Program-made: the position numbers and the translations under genes | The notes under the pieces: model-generated | Told to the model about the DNA's origin: nothing | The model's database searches: none | Seen by the model: the letters and a program-made list of their open reading frames with translations, nothing else | Part shown: positions 15,344-23,521 of the stretch, piece after piece | Position numbering within the stretch: position 1 is the first letter of the stretch | How the letters are laid out: every line of letters starts with the position of its first letter | Origin: an uncultured Flavobacteriales bacterium | GTDB taxonomy: Bacteria; Bacteroidota; Bacteroidia; Flavobacteriales; Weeksellaceae | Length of the DNA stretch: 42,124 bases | NCBI GenBank assembly: GCA_937876095.1 | Contig: CALFIE010000079.1 | Coordinates: 1-42,124, forward strand | Direction of reading: 5' to 3'

Positions 15344-17377
15344 ATGAAAAAAATACAGTCTTATTTTAGAATTTTATATATCTTATTTGCAGGTTTGCTA
15401 GTTACTAGTTGCGTGCACGATGATATATACAGTGAGCCAAATATGGCCAACTATCAGTGCGAGGAATTGACTCCTACTATGACTTTGGCTGCAGTGAAGG
15501 CTCTTACTCAAAATGCAACCATCACAACAGATGATGTGATTGAAGGTTATGTTTCCAGTTCAGATGAAACTGGGAATATCTACAAATATATTTACATACA
15601 AGACAAACCAGAAAATCCTACTCAAGGTTTGACTGTAAGTGTAGATGCAGTAAGTACCTATATGAATTATCCACAAGGTTCCAAAGTATACATCAAACTA
15701 AAAGGTTTGGCTGTTGGTAAATACGGAAATTTTGTGCAATTAGGAGCTATGGATGCAACCGGAGTTTTCGGTAGAATCCCAGAGCAAAATGTCCCAACTA
15801 ACATCAAAAGATCTTGCACCGCAAAATCTAAAATTGTACCTAAAGTAATGACACTTGCTCAAATGAGCACTGCAAATGATCAGTACGTCGGTTGTTTGGT
15901 GCAAGTGAACAATGCCGAATTTGCTTCTAAAGTACTTTGTAGCACCTATGCAGATCCTGGTGTAAGTGTAGATAAACAAATAAATGATGCAACCAGCTCT
16001 ACCACAACCAAAATTGTAAGAAATAGTGGTTATGCATCTTTCGCAGCTGATAAATTACCTTCAGGTAATGGTACTTTTGTTGGGGTATTGAGTAAATATA
16101 ATTCTACCTATCAAATGTATATCAACCGTACTTCTGATTTATCTATGACAGGAAATAGATTAGATGGAATACCAGCAGATCCTTGTTCACCAGCTTCTGG
16201 TCTTACTTTGAAAACCATAGCTGAAGCAAAACAGTTGTATTCAGGTGCACTTACTCAGATTACTGGTGATTTTATGATTAAAGGAAAAGTAACTGCTAAT
16301 GATGAAACTGGAAATTTATACAAATATGTGTATGTAGAAGATGCAACTGGTGGAATTCGGGTGAATATCAACAAAACCAATTTATACCAAGATGCTCGTT
16401 TCAAAGTAGGTAAAGAACTTATAATTTCTCTTAAAAATCTATACATTGGTAATGTAAATGGTGAATTGCAATTAGGACAACCTTTCTCAGGAAATGTAGG
16501 TCAAATTGCTGAAGTAGATGTATACAAATTTTTCTTTGATTCAGGATCTGGAATTACACCTGTAGTTCCTACCGAAAGAACCATCTCTCAACTTACCACT
16601 GCAGATGTCGGAAGATGGATTAAAATAAAAGACCTACAATTCATCAATGCTGATTTAGGTAAACCGTATGCAGCAGGTACTACTACAAACAGAACTTTAG
16701 AAAATTGTAGTGGACAAACTATTCTTTTGAGAACCAGCAATTTTGCGTCCTTTGCTGGAACTGAAATAGATGGTGGAAAAGGTGATGTTTACGCAATTTT
16801 AAGTTATTATGCACCAACAAACCAATATCAATTATGGATTACCAATTTGTTAGGTGCCGATTTAGATAATGCAAGATGTGATGGTACCATTCCTCCAAAA
16901 ACCATATTCAATGAAGGTTTTTCTGGTGCACTTACTGATAATTGGACCACAAAAAGCGTTACTGGAGCACAAATCTGGAATATTCAAAATTTTGGAAATC
17001 CTGCTCCTTGTGTTGTGATGAATGGTTTCTCAGGAACTTCTCAGGTAAACGAAGATTGGATGGTTTCTAAAGCCATTAATTTATCGGGCTATACATCTGC
17101 TTATTTCTCCTTCGATTCAGATGTGAGATACACAGGAAATGCGATTGAAGTAATGGTAACCAAAAATTACACCGGAGATCCTGCAACTACTACCTGGACT
17201 GCAATGACTCCAGTTTTAGACACCAATTCTGCAGCATTCAATACTTGGACAAGTTCAGGAAGTCTTAATCTCAATGCATTTGTAGGGCAAAATGTATATA
17301 TTGCCTTCAAATACACCTCTACTGCAACTGCTGCTGCAACTTGGGAGATTGACAACATCAAAGTAAAAGGAAACTAA
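15344..17377 (+). CDS. DUF5689 surface lipoprotein with two repeat domains and a C-terminal beta-sandwich
   Basis: A 677-residue lipoprotein (LLVTSC lipobox, Cys at about 23). The first DUF5689 unit lies at about 45-165 (IEGYVSSSDETGNIYKYIYI, then KVYIKLKGLAVGKYGNFVQLG) and the second at about 288-400 (IKGKVTANDETGNLYKYVYV, then ELIISLKNLYIG). Both look like OB-type beta-barrels, a fold that often binds nucleic acids or sugars. Residues about 517-677 resemble choice-of-anchor/cleaved-adhesin jelly-roll domains (NEDWMVSKAINLSGYTSAYFSF, WEIDNIKVKGN). It starts 15 bases behind the TonB receptor, so both are one operon, and it probably acts as its surface substrate-binding partner. Confidence 0.85.
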   Translation: MKKIQSYFRILYILFAGLLVTSCVHDDIYSEPNMANYQCEELTPTMTLAAVKALTQNATITTDDVIEGYVSSSDETGNIYKYIYIQDKPENPTQGLTVSVDAVSTYMNYPQGSKVYIKLKGLAVGKYGNFVQLGAMDATGVFGRIPEQNVPTNIKRSCTAKSKIVPKVMTLAQMSTANDQYVGCLVQVNNAEFASKVLCSTYADPGVSVDKQINDATSSTTTKIVRNSGYASFAADKLPSGNGTFVGVLSKYNSTYQMYINRTSDLSMTGNRLDGIPADPCSPASGLTLKTIAEAKQLYSGALTQITGDFMIKGKVTANDETGNLYKYVYVEDATGGIRVNINKTNLYQDARFKVGKELIISLKNLYIGNVNGELQLGQPFSGNVGQIAEVDVYKFFFDSGSGITPVVPTERTISQLTTADVGRWIKIKDLQFINADLGKPYAAGTTTNRTLENCSGQTILLRTSNFASFAGTEIDGGKGDVYAILSYYAPTNQYQLWITNLLGADLDNARCDGTIPPKTIFNEGFSGALTDNWTTKSVTGAQIWNIQNFGNPAPCVVMNGFSGTSQVNEDWMVSKAINLSGYTSAYFSFDSDVRYTGNAIEVMVTKNYTGDPATTTWTAMTPVLDTNSAAFNTWTSSGSLNLNAFVGQNVYIAFKYTSTATAAATWEIDNIKVKGN

Positions 17378-17400
17378 GAATCCACATACATATTATTAAA

Positions 17401-17433
17401 AATAGATCGCAAAAATTGCGGTCTATTTTTTTT
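17401..17433 (+). terminator. Terminator of the receptor/DUF5689 operon
   Basis: AATAGATCGCAA pairs with TTGCGGTCTATT (one G-T pair) around AAA and continues into a run of eight T, 23 bases after the stop. Confidence 0.88.
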
Positions 17434-17547
17434 AATTAAAAAAAATATTAATACCAACAGAAATAATATTCACCTATACCAATTTAGCAAAAAATAATAC
17501 AAGAATAATCCCGAAAACCTTACTTTTGAAATCATGATCCGTAAAAA

Positions 17548-18690
17548 ATGAAAATTTCACCAGACAAAACCATTTCGTTTGCACTATTTCTAATCACTTT
17601 TGCGGTAAATCTGTCGATGCCTTTATTCAGACCTTATGCTGTTTTGGCTGGTCTAAACAACGGTCAAACTGCCCTGATTTTGGCAAGTTATATTTTAGGT
17701 ATGTTGCCTTGCTTCATATTTCTGGGCGGAATTTCAGATGTGGTTGGTAGAAAACCTATTTTGTTGCTGAGTTTGCTCTTCGCTTTTTCTTCAGATGTCC
17801 TCATTACGATTTACCCAAATGTTTATGCACTGATTGTTTGCAGGATTTTTCAAGGGATTGGTTTGGGTTTGAGTATGGGAACAGGAACTGCCTATTTAGC
17901 AGAAATTTTGAAAAATAAATATACAGAAGCTCCCATAAAAGCAGCGCAAAAAGCGTCTTTAGCAACATCTTTTGGATTCAGTGGTGGTGCATTTATTACC
18001 ACGACTGCGTTATTAATTTCTTATAACTATCGTCCGACTACGTATTTCATAGGTATTTTCATCACTTTTATTGGGATTATATTGACACTTTTTTTACCAA
18101 AAATTCCACCAATTGGTGGCAAAATCACGCGATTTCCTTATTTCCCAAAAGGTTCTTTTGACATCAATCTGGGAATTGCCATTTGTTGGGCTGCAACCAG
18201 CATCATCATTGCAATTGTACCAAGTCAGTTAGCTAATTTTGGGTTAAAAGCATACGCTGGTTTTGGTTTGGTTTTGGTGAATTGGACTGGTGCATTTATT
18301 CAACCGCTGATTCGCAAAAATTTTAAACATGAAAATTCTTTCAGATGGGGAATCATCATCACTCCGATTGGTTTTGCAATGGTAGTTTTGGGTTGTTATC
18401 TGGGAAATTTACCCGTAATTTTACTTGGAGCAGCTGTTGTTGGTTCTTCAGCTTATGGTTTTTCTTATCAAGGTGGATTGGCAATTATTTCTAATTTGGG
18501 TGGTGTACAGAGAGCAAGAGCAGTTGCTGGTTTTATGTTTATAGGCTATCTTGGTTTTGGGATTCCTGCAATTTTGATTGGTTATATTGCCGATAAAATC
18601 GGGATTGTTGGTGGACTTTTGGTGTTCGAAATCACCATCACTCTGTTGAGTATTTTTCTGTTTTTTAGAACTAAAAAATTAGCTAACTAG
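17548..18690 (+). CDS. Major facilitator superfamily transporter
   Basis: A 380-residue membrane protein with about 12 hydrophobic helices. The loop after helix 2 carries MFS motif A in the form GGISDVVGRKP, and helix 4 has CRIFQGIGLGLSMGTGTAYLAE, typical of drug/H+ antiporter-like members. Helix 5 and its surroundings (SFGFSGGAF) are compatible with motif C. The substrate cannot be told from sequence; drug efflux and metabolite export are both possible. A box TACTTTTG at 17521-17528 lies 19 bases before the ATG and may be its -7 element. It is a single-gene unit convergent with the DUF6702 gene. Confidence 0.9.
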   Translation: MKISPDKTISFALFLITFAVNLSMPLFRPYAVLAGLNNGQTALILASYILGMLPCFIFLGGISDVVGRKPILLLSLLFAFSSDVLITIYPNVYALIVCRIFQGIGLGLSMGTGTAYLAEILKNKYTEAPIKAAQKASLATSFGFSGGAFITTTALLISYNYRPTTYFIGIFITFIGIILTLFLPKIPPIGGKITRFPYFPKGSFDINLGIAICWAATSIIIAIVPSQLANFGLKAYAGFGLVLVNWTGAFIQPLIRKNFKHENSFRWGIIITPIGFAMVVLGCYLGNLPVILLGAAVVGSSAYGFSYQGGLAIISNLGGVQRARAVAGFMFIGYLGFGIPAILIGYIADKIGIVGGLLVFEITITLLSIFLFFRTKKLAN

Positions 18691-18717
18691 AAAAAAATAA
18701 TTTATCGATTATTTTTC
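18690..18717 (+). terminator. Weak AT-only hairpin after the MFS gene
   Basis: GAAAAAAATAAT can pair with ATTATTTTTC around TTATCG, followed by TTT. The stem is nearly all A-T, so it would be a weak terminator at best. Confidence 0.3.
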
Positions 18718-18749
18718 TTTATCCAAAGATTTCATTATTCTATATATTA

Positions 18750-18783
18750 TAAAACAAAAAAACTCTAGCAATTACTAGAGTTT
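18750..18783 (-). terminator. Terminator of the DUF6702 gene
   Basis: On the minus strand AAACTCTAG pairs with its complement across a 6-base loop and is followed by TTTTTTTGTTTT. The stem begins 24 bases past the stop at 18807. Confidence 0.8.
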
Positions 18784-18806
18784 CTATTATTTTGTTGAAT
18801 GAAGTA

Positions 18807-19277
18807 TTAAAAACTTACCTCACCTTCTTCTTTTCCTCGTTGGAAATTCAATACTTTTTGCGCACCTTTGTATGCAATGGTCACCATATTGATTTGTTTC
18901 GGGAACGATGCCAAAAGCAGACTGTTTTTAATTTTCAAGGTTTTGATATCAGAAACACTGCCCGTTTCGAAATACACCCAAACTGATTCGCCATTTACTT
19001 GGCTTCCTGTGAAGGTGAGAACTTTCGGTTGTCCATCTACGTAAACATCAAAATTTTTGTTGACATAACCTTTCACTTCTGCTTCAAAACCTGCAGAATT
19101 TGGATTAATTTTTAATGCTTCCGCAATATTTTCGGTATTCATTTTGGTAGTAAACTTCAGTGTTTTGCTACCTTCTACATAATCTACTTTGGTCATCGAC
19201 GAAAAAAAATCGCTCAAACCAAAATTCATAAGCAGTATAACTGCAAGAATTCCAAATACATATATCAGTTTTTTCAT
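18807..19277 (-). CDS. DUF6702 family exported protein
   Basis: A 156-residue protein. The frame can be extended to a TTG at 19298, but the ATG at 19277 gives a proper signal or anchor (MKKLIYVFGILAVILLMNFG) and is preferred. The conserved part has KVDYVEGSKTLKFTTKMNTENI, GYVNKNFDVYVDGQ and LKIKNSLLLASFPKQINMVTIAY, the pattern of the DUF6702 family, which is common in Flavobacteriia and of unknown function. It is expected to be periplasmic or membrane-anchored. A possible -7 box TATATTTG is on the minus strand at 19303-19296, about 19 bases before the ATG. Confidence 0.78.
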   Translation of the reverse strand: MKKLIYVFGILAVILLMNFGLSDFFSSMTKVDYVEGSKTLKFTTKMNTENIAEALKINPNSAGFEAEVKGYVNKNFDVYVDGQPKVLTFTGSQVNGESVWVYFETGSVSDIKTLKIKNSLLLASFPKQINMVTIAYKGAQKVLNFQRGKEEGEVSF

Positions 19278-19334
19278 CTTATTTTTTTTGTTATACAAAT
19301 ATAGTATAATATATCGCTCAAAATATGTGCCAAG

Positions 19335-20075
19335 TTAGAAATTAACATTTATGGCATACTTGTCATAAAACGCTTTTATGTGTGCAACTGCTTCATCTGC
19401 AGTATCTACCACCCTGAAAAGATTCAGATCTTGCTCTGCAATCAATCCTTCTTTTAGCAAGGTATTTTTGAACCAATCCAGCAATCCACTCCAAAATTCA
19501 CTACCAACCAAAACTATTGGGAATCTACCAATTTTGGTGGTTTGTATCAATGTAAGTGCTTCTGAAAGTTCATCTAAAGTACCAAAACCTCCTGGTAAAA
19601 CGATGAATCCTTGCGAATATTTTACAAACATCACTTTTCTTACAAAGAAATAATCGAAATCTATAGAATATTGTTTGTCAATATATGGATTGAAATGTTG
19701 CTCAAAAGGCAATTCTATATTCAGACCGATGGATTTTCCGCCACCTTCTTTTGCACCTTTGTTTCCGGCTTCCATAATTCCGGGACCTCCTCCTGTAATG
19801 ACTCCAAAACCGATTTCGGTAATTTTTTTGGCAATTTCTACTGCCAATTGGTAGTATTCGTCTGTTGGTTTCAGACGAGCAGAACCAAAAATAGAAACAC
19901 AAGGTCCCAATTTTACCATTTTTTCGTAGCCTTGTACAAATTCTGACATCACCTTGAAAACCATCCAAGAATCTCGGCTTACTGTTTCGCCCCAAGTTTT
20001 TTGGCGAAAACTATCCTGAATTTTTCGGTCGAACTCGTCGTGTTTTGGTAATTTATTTGATTCTAAATCGCTCAT
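19335..20075 (-). CDS. LOG family Rossmann-fold protein (TIGR00730 type)
   Basis: A 246-residue cytoplasmic protein. The LOG family signatures are GGGPGIMEA at 95-103 and PGGFGTLDE at 161-169, with the Arg-Lys pair in FFVRKVMFVKYS before the second motif. Characterised members hydrolyse nucleoside 5'-monophosphates to base and ribose 5-phosphate (cytokinin-activating phosphoribohydrolases, formerly mislabelled lysine decarboxylases). About 45 residues precede the core, as in the longer bacterial subgroup. A TACTTTTG box on the minus strand at 20155-20148 probably gives it its own promoter. Confidence 0.9.
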   Translation of the reverse strand: MSDLESNKLPKHDEFDRKIQDSFRQKTWGETVSRDSWMVFKVMSEFVQGYEKMVKLGPCVSIFGSARLKPTDEYYQLAVEIAKKITEIGFGVITGGGPGIMEAGNKGAKEGGGKSIGLNIELPFEQHFNPYIDKQYSIDFDYFFVRKVMFVKYSQGFIVLPGGFGTLDELSEALTLIQTTKIGRFPIVLVGSEFWSGLLDWFKNTLLKEGLIAEQDLNLFRVVDTADEAVAHIKAFYDKYAINVNF

Positions 20076-20147
20076 TTTCTTTAATTTAATTTTTTCACCT
20101 CAAAAGTTGCAAAAGATTTCTTTTACTAATAGCATTTCAAAGATTTG

Positions 20148-20155
20148 CAAAAGTA
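20148..20155 (-). promoter_or_regulatory. -7 element of the LOG gene
   Basis: On the minus strand TACTTTTG (followed by C) lies about 72 bases before the ATG at 20075. No clear TTG is found at -33. Confidence 0.4.
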
Positions 20156-20203
20156 ATTCTATTTTTGAAATATATTTTTCACACTTATAAAATTTCGCGG
20201 ACA

Positions 20204-20917
<714 letters not shown>

Positions 20918-20950
20918 AGTACGAAATATAATTTTGTAGTTTTTTAACCA

Positions 20951-20958
20951 CAAAAGTA
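20951..20958 (-). promoter_or_regulatory. Possible internal promoter (-7 element) of the MurU-like gene
   Basis: TACTTTTG on the minus strand is 33 bases before the ATG at 20917. The 149-base gap after the RapZ-like gene leaves room for a promoter, but no good -33 TTG is seen. Confidence 0.35.
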
Positions 20959-21066
20959 ACAAAAGAAATGGTTTAAAATAAGTTAATCAAAGGTTTGCAA
21001 AAGTGAAATTTCTATTAAAATTTTTCTCTTTTTTCTCTTTTGAAAACTGCTTTATTTATTAAAAAA

Positions 21067-21477
21067 TTACTGGTTCAACTGTGGTTGTTCATCGTGTTGT
21101 AACACAATTTCTACCATCGGAAATTTTTCTTTCAAAAATTGAGTGGTTTTTTCTGCACCATAAACCGATCTATGTTGACCACCTGTACAACCGAAATTGA
21201 TTTGCAAATGCTCAAAACCTCGTTCCAAATAATTTTCTACGGTGATGGAAATCAAATCCTGAATGCTCTTCAGAAATTGTGGCATCGTAGTTTGGGTTTC
21301 TAAAAATTGTTGCACACCCACATCTTTGCCGGTTTGTATTTTGTACTCCTCAATTCTCCCCGGATTCAGAATACCTCTGCAATCGAAGACGTAACCTCCT
21401 CCGTTTCCGGAATCGTCTATGGGAATTCCTCCTTTTTTGTAAGAAAAACTATGGATTTCTATTCTTAATTTATTCAT
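21067..21477 (-). CDS. Free-standing RapZ C-terminal domain protein
   Basis: A 136-residue protein that lines up with only the C-terminal domain of RapZ (YvcJ). Shared features are SFSYKKGGIPID, GYVFDCRGILNPG (30-40) and the loop GCTGGQHRSVYGAE (96-109). In E. coli this domain binds glucosamine-6-phosphate and regulatory RNA, and full RapZ also has an N-terminal P-loop domain, absent here. The basic C-terminal tail used by E. coli RapZ for RNA contact is replaced by an acidic/Gln end (QHDEQPQLNQ). Its ATG lies inside the end of the AmgK-like gene (8-base overlap), so translation is probably coupled. A sugar-phosphate sensor for the recycling enzymes is a reasonable inference. Confidence 0.85.
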   Translation of the reverse strand: MNKLRIEIHSFSYKKGGIPIDDSGNGGGYVFDCRGILNPGRIEEYKIQTGKDVGVQQFLETQTTMPQFLKSIQDLISITVENYLERGFEHLQINFGCTGGQHRSVYGAEKTTQFLKEKFPMVEIVLQHDEQPQLNQ

Positions 21478-22492
21478 TTTTTATGGTGATTTGTGCTTTT
21501 ATTTTTTGTTTTGCTTCTTCTGATTGCAAACTGAAAATGAGTTGGGTAAGTTCAGGAAAATTTGCACTATTTTCCCAATTTTTTGCAAAATTGCAAAGGT
21601 TTTCTATTCCTTGATCTATACTTGCTATGAAATGTTTTTTTCGCTGAATCAATCCTCTAAAACCATAGGCTCCCAAAACTTGCAAGTTCCTAATCAACTG
21701 TATAGGTTTCACCGAATTTTTTAGTTGAAATTTTTTGGTTTCATCATCATACAAATTGTAATAAAACACCAACATTTCTTGTCTGAAATTTTCAGGGAAA
21801 TTGGCTTTTGCTTGGTACAGAAAAGACACGACATCGTACATCAAAGGTCCATACATCGCAGATTGATAGTCGATAAAAAAACAATTATTATTTTCATCAA
21901 CCAAAATATTCCTCGACTGAAAATCACGAATCATCAAACCCTTTGGTTCTAGATGTTCTATTTCTGACACCAATTTTTTGAACTCTTGCAACAAGGTTGC
22001 TTTATGGTAGGGCAACTCCAGAACATCTACAAAAAAATTTTTGAAATAAAACAAATCGTTCAGAATCGGCAATTCATCATACAATTGGTATTCAAATGTT
22101 TTTTGGTAATCTATTTTGCCTTCGGTTTTCTGTTGCATTTCATACAATAATTGCAAAGTTTGCTGTACCAATGCTATTACTTGGATAGATAAACCTTCGG
22201 TTGCTATGATTTCAGAAAGTGTTTTGCTGCCCAAAAATTCTTGTACATACCATTTTCTATCATCAGAAATTTGGAAAATTTGGGGCGTATTCAGCGATAA
22301 TTCTGAAAAAACTTCAGAGAAATAGAAAAAACTTTCGTTTTCTCGCACATTATCATTCTGCGTAACAACAAATGTTTGGTCACCCGATTTCACAATGTAG
22401 TTGTTGCGCGAACTTCCACTTGCAGGTAGCATCGTAATTTCCGATGCCAATTTACCGGTACTTTCTTCAAAATAATGTTGTGCCTGTTCCAA
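21470..22492 (-). CDS. amgK: AmgK-like sugar kinase (aminoglycoside phosphotransferase fold)
   Basis: A 340-residue APH-fold kinase. The catalytic loop reads MIRDFQSRNILV, where the Brenner motif keeps Asp and Asn but has Ile-Arg in place of the usual His-x; the metal-binding loop is FFIDYQSAMYGPLMYDVVSF. These forms resemble AmgK, the anomeric kinase for MurNAc/GlcNAc in cell-wall recycling, more than true aminoglycoside resistance kinases. The RapZ-C gene overlaps its 3' end and a MurU-like gene follows, matching the AmgK-MurU pairing. It is transcribed divergently from XrtF; a TATCTTTG box on the minus strand at 22518-22511 lies about 19 bases before its ATG. Confidence 0.8.
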   Translation of the reverse strand: MEQAQHYFEESTGKLASEITMLPASGSSRNNYIVKSGDQTFVVTQNDNVRENESFFYFSEVFSELSLNTPQIFQISDDRKWYVQEFLGSKTLSEIIATEGLSIQVIALVQQTLQLLYEMQQKTEGKIDYQKTFEYQLYDELPILNDLFYFKNFFVDVLELPYHKATLLQEFKKLVSEIEHLEPKGLMIRDFQSRNILVDENNNCFFIDYQSAMYGPLMYDVVSFLYQAKANFPENFRQEMLVFYYNLYDDETKKFQLKNSVKPIQLIRNLQVLGAYGFRGLIQRKKHFIASIDQGIENLCNFAKNWENSANFPELTQLIFSLQSEEAKQKIKAQITIKNE

Positions 22493-22510
22493 AATTGTTG
22501 TCTGTTGCTA

Positions 22511-22546
22511 CAAAGATAGTAATTTGGTATGATTTTTTTATCTTTG
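22511..22546. promoter_or_regulatory. Back-to-back -7 boxes between the AmgK-like gene and xrtF
   Basis: TATCTTTG occurs on the minus strand at 22518-22511 and on the plus strand at 22539-22546, making a 9-bp inverted repeat (with one flanking base each side) across 20 bases. Each is an exact TAnnTTTG box for one of the divergent genes. Neither has a clear TTG at the -33 distance. The plus-strand box ends only 4 bases before the xrtF ATG. Confidence 0.5.
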
Positions 22547-22550
22547 TGCT

Positions 22551-23090
22551 ATGTTTCAAGATTTCAAACCGGTTTTTTTGGTGCTTTTACGATTCATTGT
22601 CATTTATCTGGCGCTGTTGTTTGCGTACCAATTCTATTTGAATAGTTTCGACGGAAAAGAAATCGATCTATTTTCTATGAAAATCGCAGAACAAGTGCAA
22701 TCTATCCTCAATTTTCTGAACTATCCTACCGAATTGTACCACCAAAAAGAATACGAAACGGTTTGGTTTTACACCAAGTCCAAGTACGTCTCTAGAATGG
22801 TTGAAGGTTGCAATGCAATATCTGTGATGATTTTGTTTTTGGCATTTGTTTTTGCGTTTTACAAAGGATTGAAAACCTTCGTTTTTGCAGCAATTGGTTT
22901 GGTATTTTTGTACGTAATGAATGTGTTGAGAATTGTAGGAATCAATGTACTGATTTCTGATCACCCAGAATATCAAAAAATTGCGCACGATTATTTATTC
23001 CCCGCAATTATCTACGGAAGCGTAGTGCTACTTTGGTTGATATGGATTAAATTTTTTGCATTAAAGAACACCAAAACTGAAAATTTATGA
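22551..23090 (+). CDS. xrtF: Exosortase family protein XrtF
   Basis: A 179-residue multi-pass membrane protease/transpeptidase of the exosortase family. The catalytic residues are visible: C87 in VEGCNAISV, R127 in NVLRIVG and H146 in AHDYLFPA. The length and the start MFQDFKPVFLVLLRF match the short XrtF type of Flavobacteriia. Exosortases are thought to process C-terminal sorting tags of exported proteins; no tagged target is visible here. The stop overlaps the next ATG (ATGA) and that gene encodes the usual XrtF-associated protein. The -7 box is so close that a leaderless or nearly leaderless mRNA is expected. Confidence 0.93.
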   Translation: MFQDFKPVFLVLLRFIVIYLALLFAYQFYLNSFDGKEIDLFSMKIAEQVQSILNFLNYPTELYHQKEYETVWFYTKSKYVSRMVEGCNAISVMILFLAFVFAFYKGLKTFVFAAIGLVFLYVMNVLRIVGINVLISDHPEYQKIAHDYLFPAIIYGSVVLLWLIWIKFFALKNTKTENL

Positions 23091-23521
23091 AAATTCAACA
23101 TTGGTTTTGGGTGCTTTTCGGAATTGCAGGATTGATTTCGGTGCGTATTTTTGAGGATCAATTATTTTACGATCCTTTTCTGGAATATTTTCACGAAGCC
23201 AACAAAAAAGCAGTTTTCCCAAATTTTAACTGGCTGTATTTGGTGGCAAGTTACCTGTTTCGATTTATGCTGAACTTAGTGTTTTCTGCCATCATTGTAC
23301 ATTTTATTTTTAATAATATAAAATGGACGGTACAAGCAATGGTTTTGATGGTGATGGTTTTTGCACTTACGTTCCCAATATATTTGTATTGCATACACAC
23401 AAAATTCGAGATTGGCTACCTTTTTTCTTTTTATATGAGGAGATTTGTGATTCAGCCACTGATTTTGTTGCTGATTATTCCCCTATTTTATTATCGGAAG
23501 AGTTTACTAATGCGTGTTTAG
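23087..23521 (+). CDS. Exosortase F system-associated membrane protein (TIGR04127 type)
   Basis: A 144-residue membrane protein with about four hydrophobic helices, beginning MKIQHWFWVLFGIAGLISVRIFED and containing the family-typical region FYDPFLEYFHEANKKAVFP. It overlaps xrtF by the ATGA junction, so the two are translationally coupled. This protein occurs only next to XrtF and presumably works with it, but its role is unknown. The last 47 bases overlap, on the opposite strand, the 3' end of the cation efflux gene. Confidence 0.88.
   Translation: MKIQHWFWVLFGIAGLISVRIFEDQLFYDPFLEYFHEANKKAVFPNFNWLYLVASYLFRFMLNLVFSAIIVHFIFNNIKWTVQAMVLMVMVFALTFPIYLYCIHTKFEIGYLFSFYMRRFVIQPLILLLIIPLFYYRKSLLMRV

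Noticed and set aside
19611..19946. A plus-strand frame of 111 codons
   Set aside because: Antisense to the LOG gene and without family resemblance.
19335..20075. Lysine decarboxylase
   Set aside because: An old label for PGGxGTxxE proteins. The size and motifs are those of LOG-family phosphoribohydrolases, and no PLP-binding lysine motif is present.
21470..22492. Aminoglycoside resistance kinase
   Set aside because: The fold fits, but the catalytic loop form and the coupling to RapZ-C and MurU-like genes favour an amino-sugar kinase of the AmgK type.
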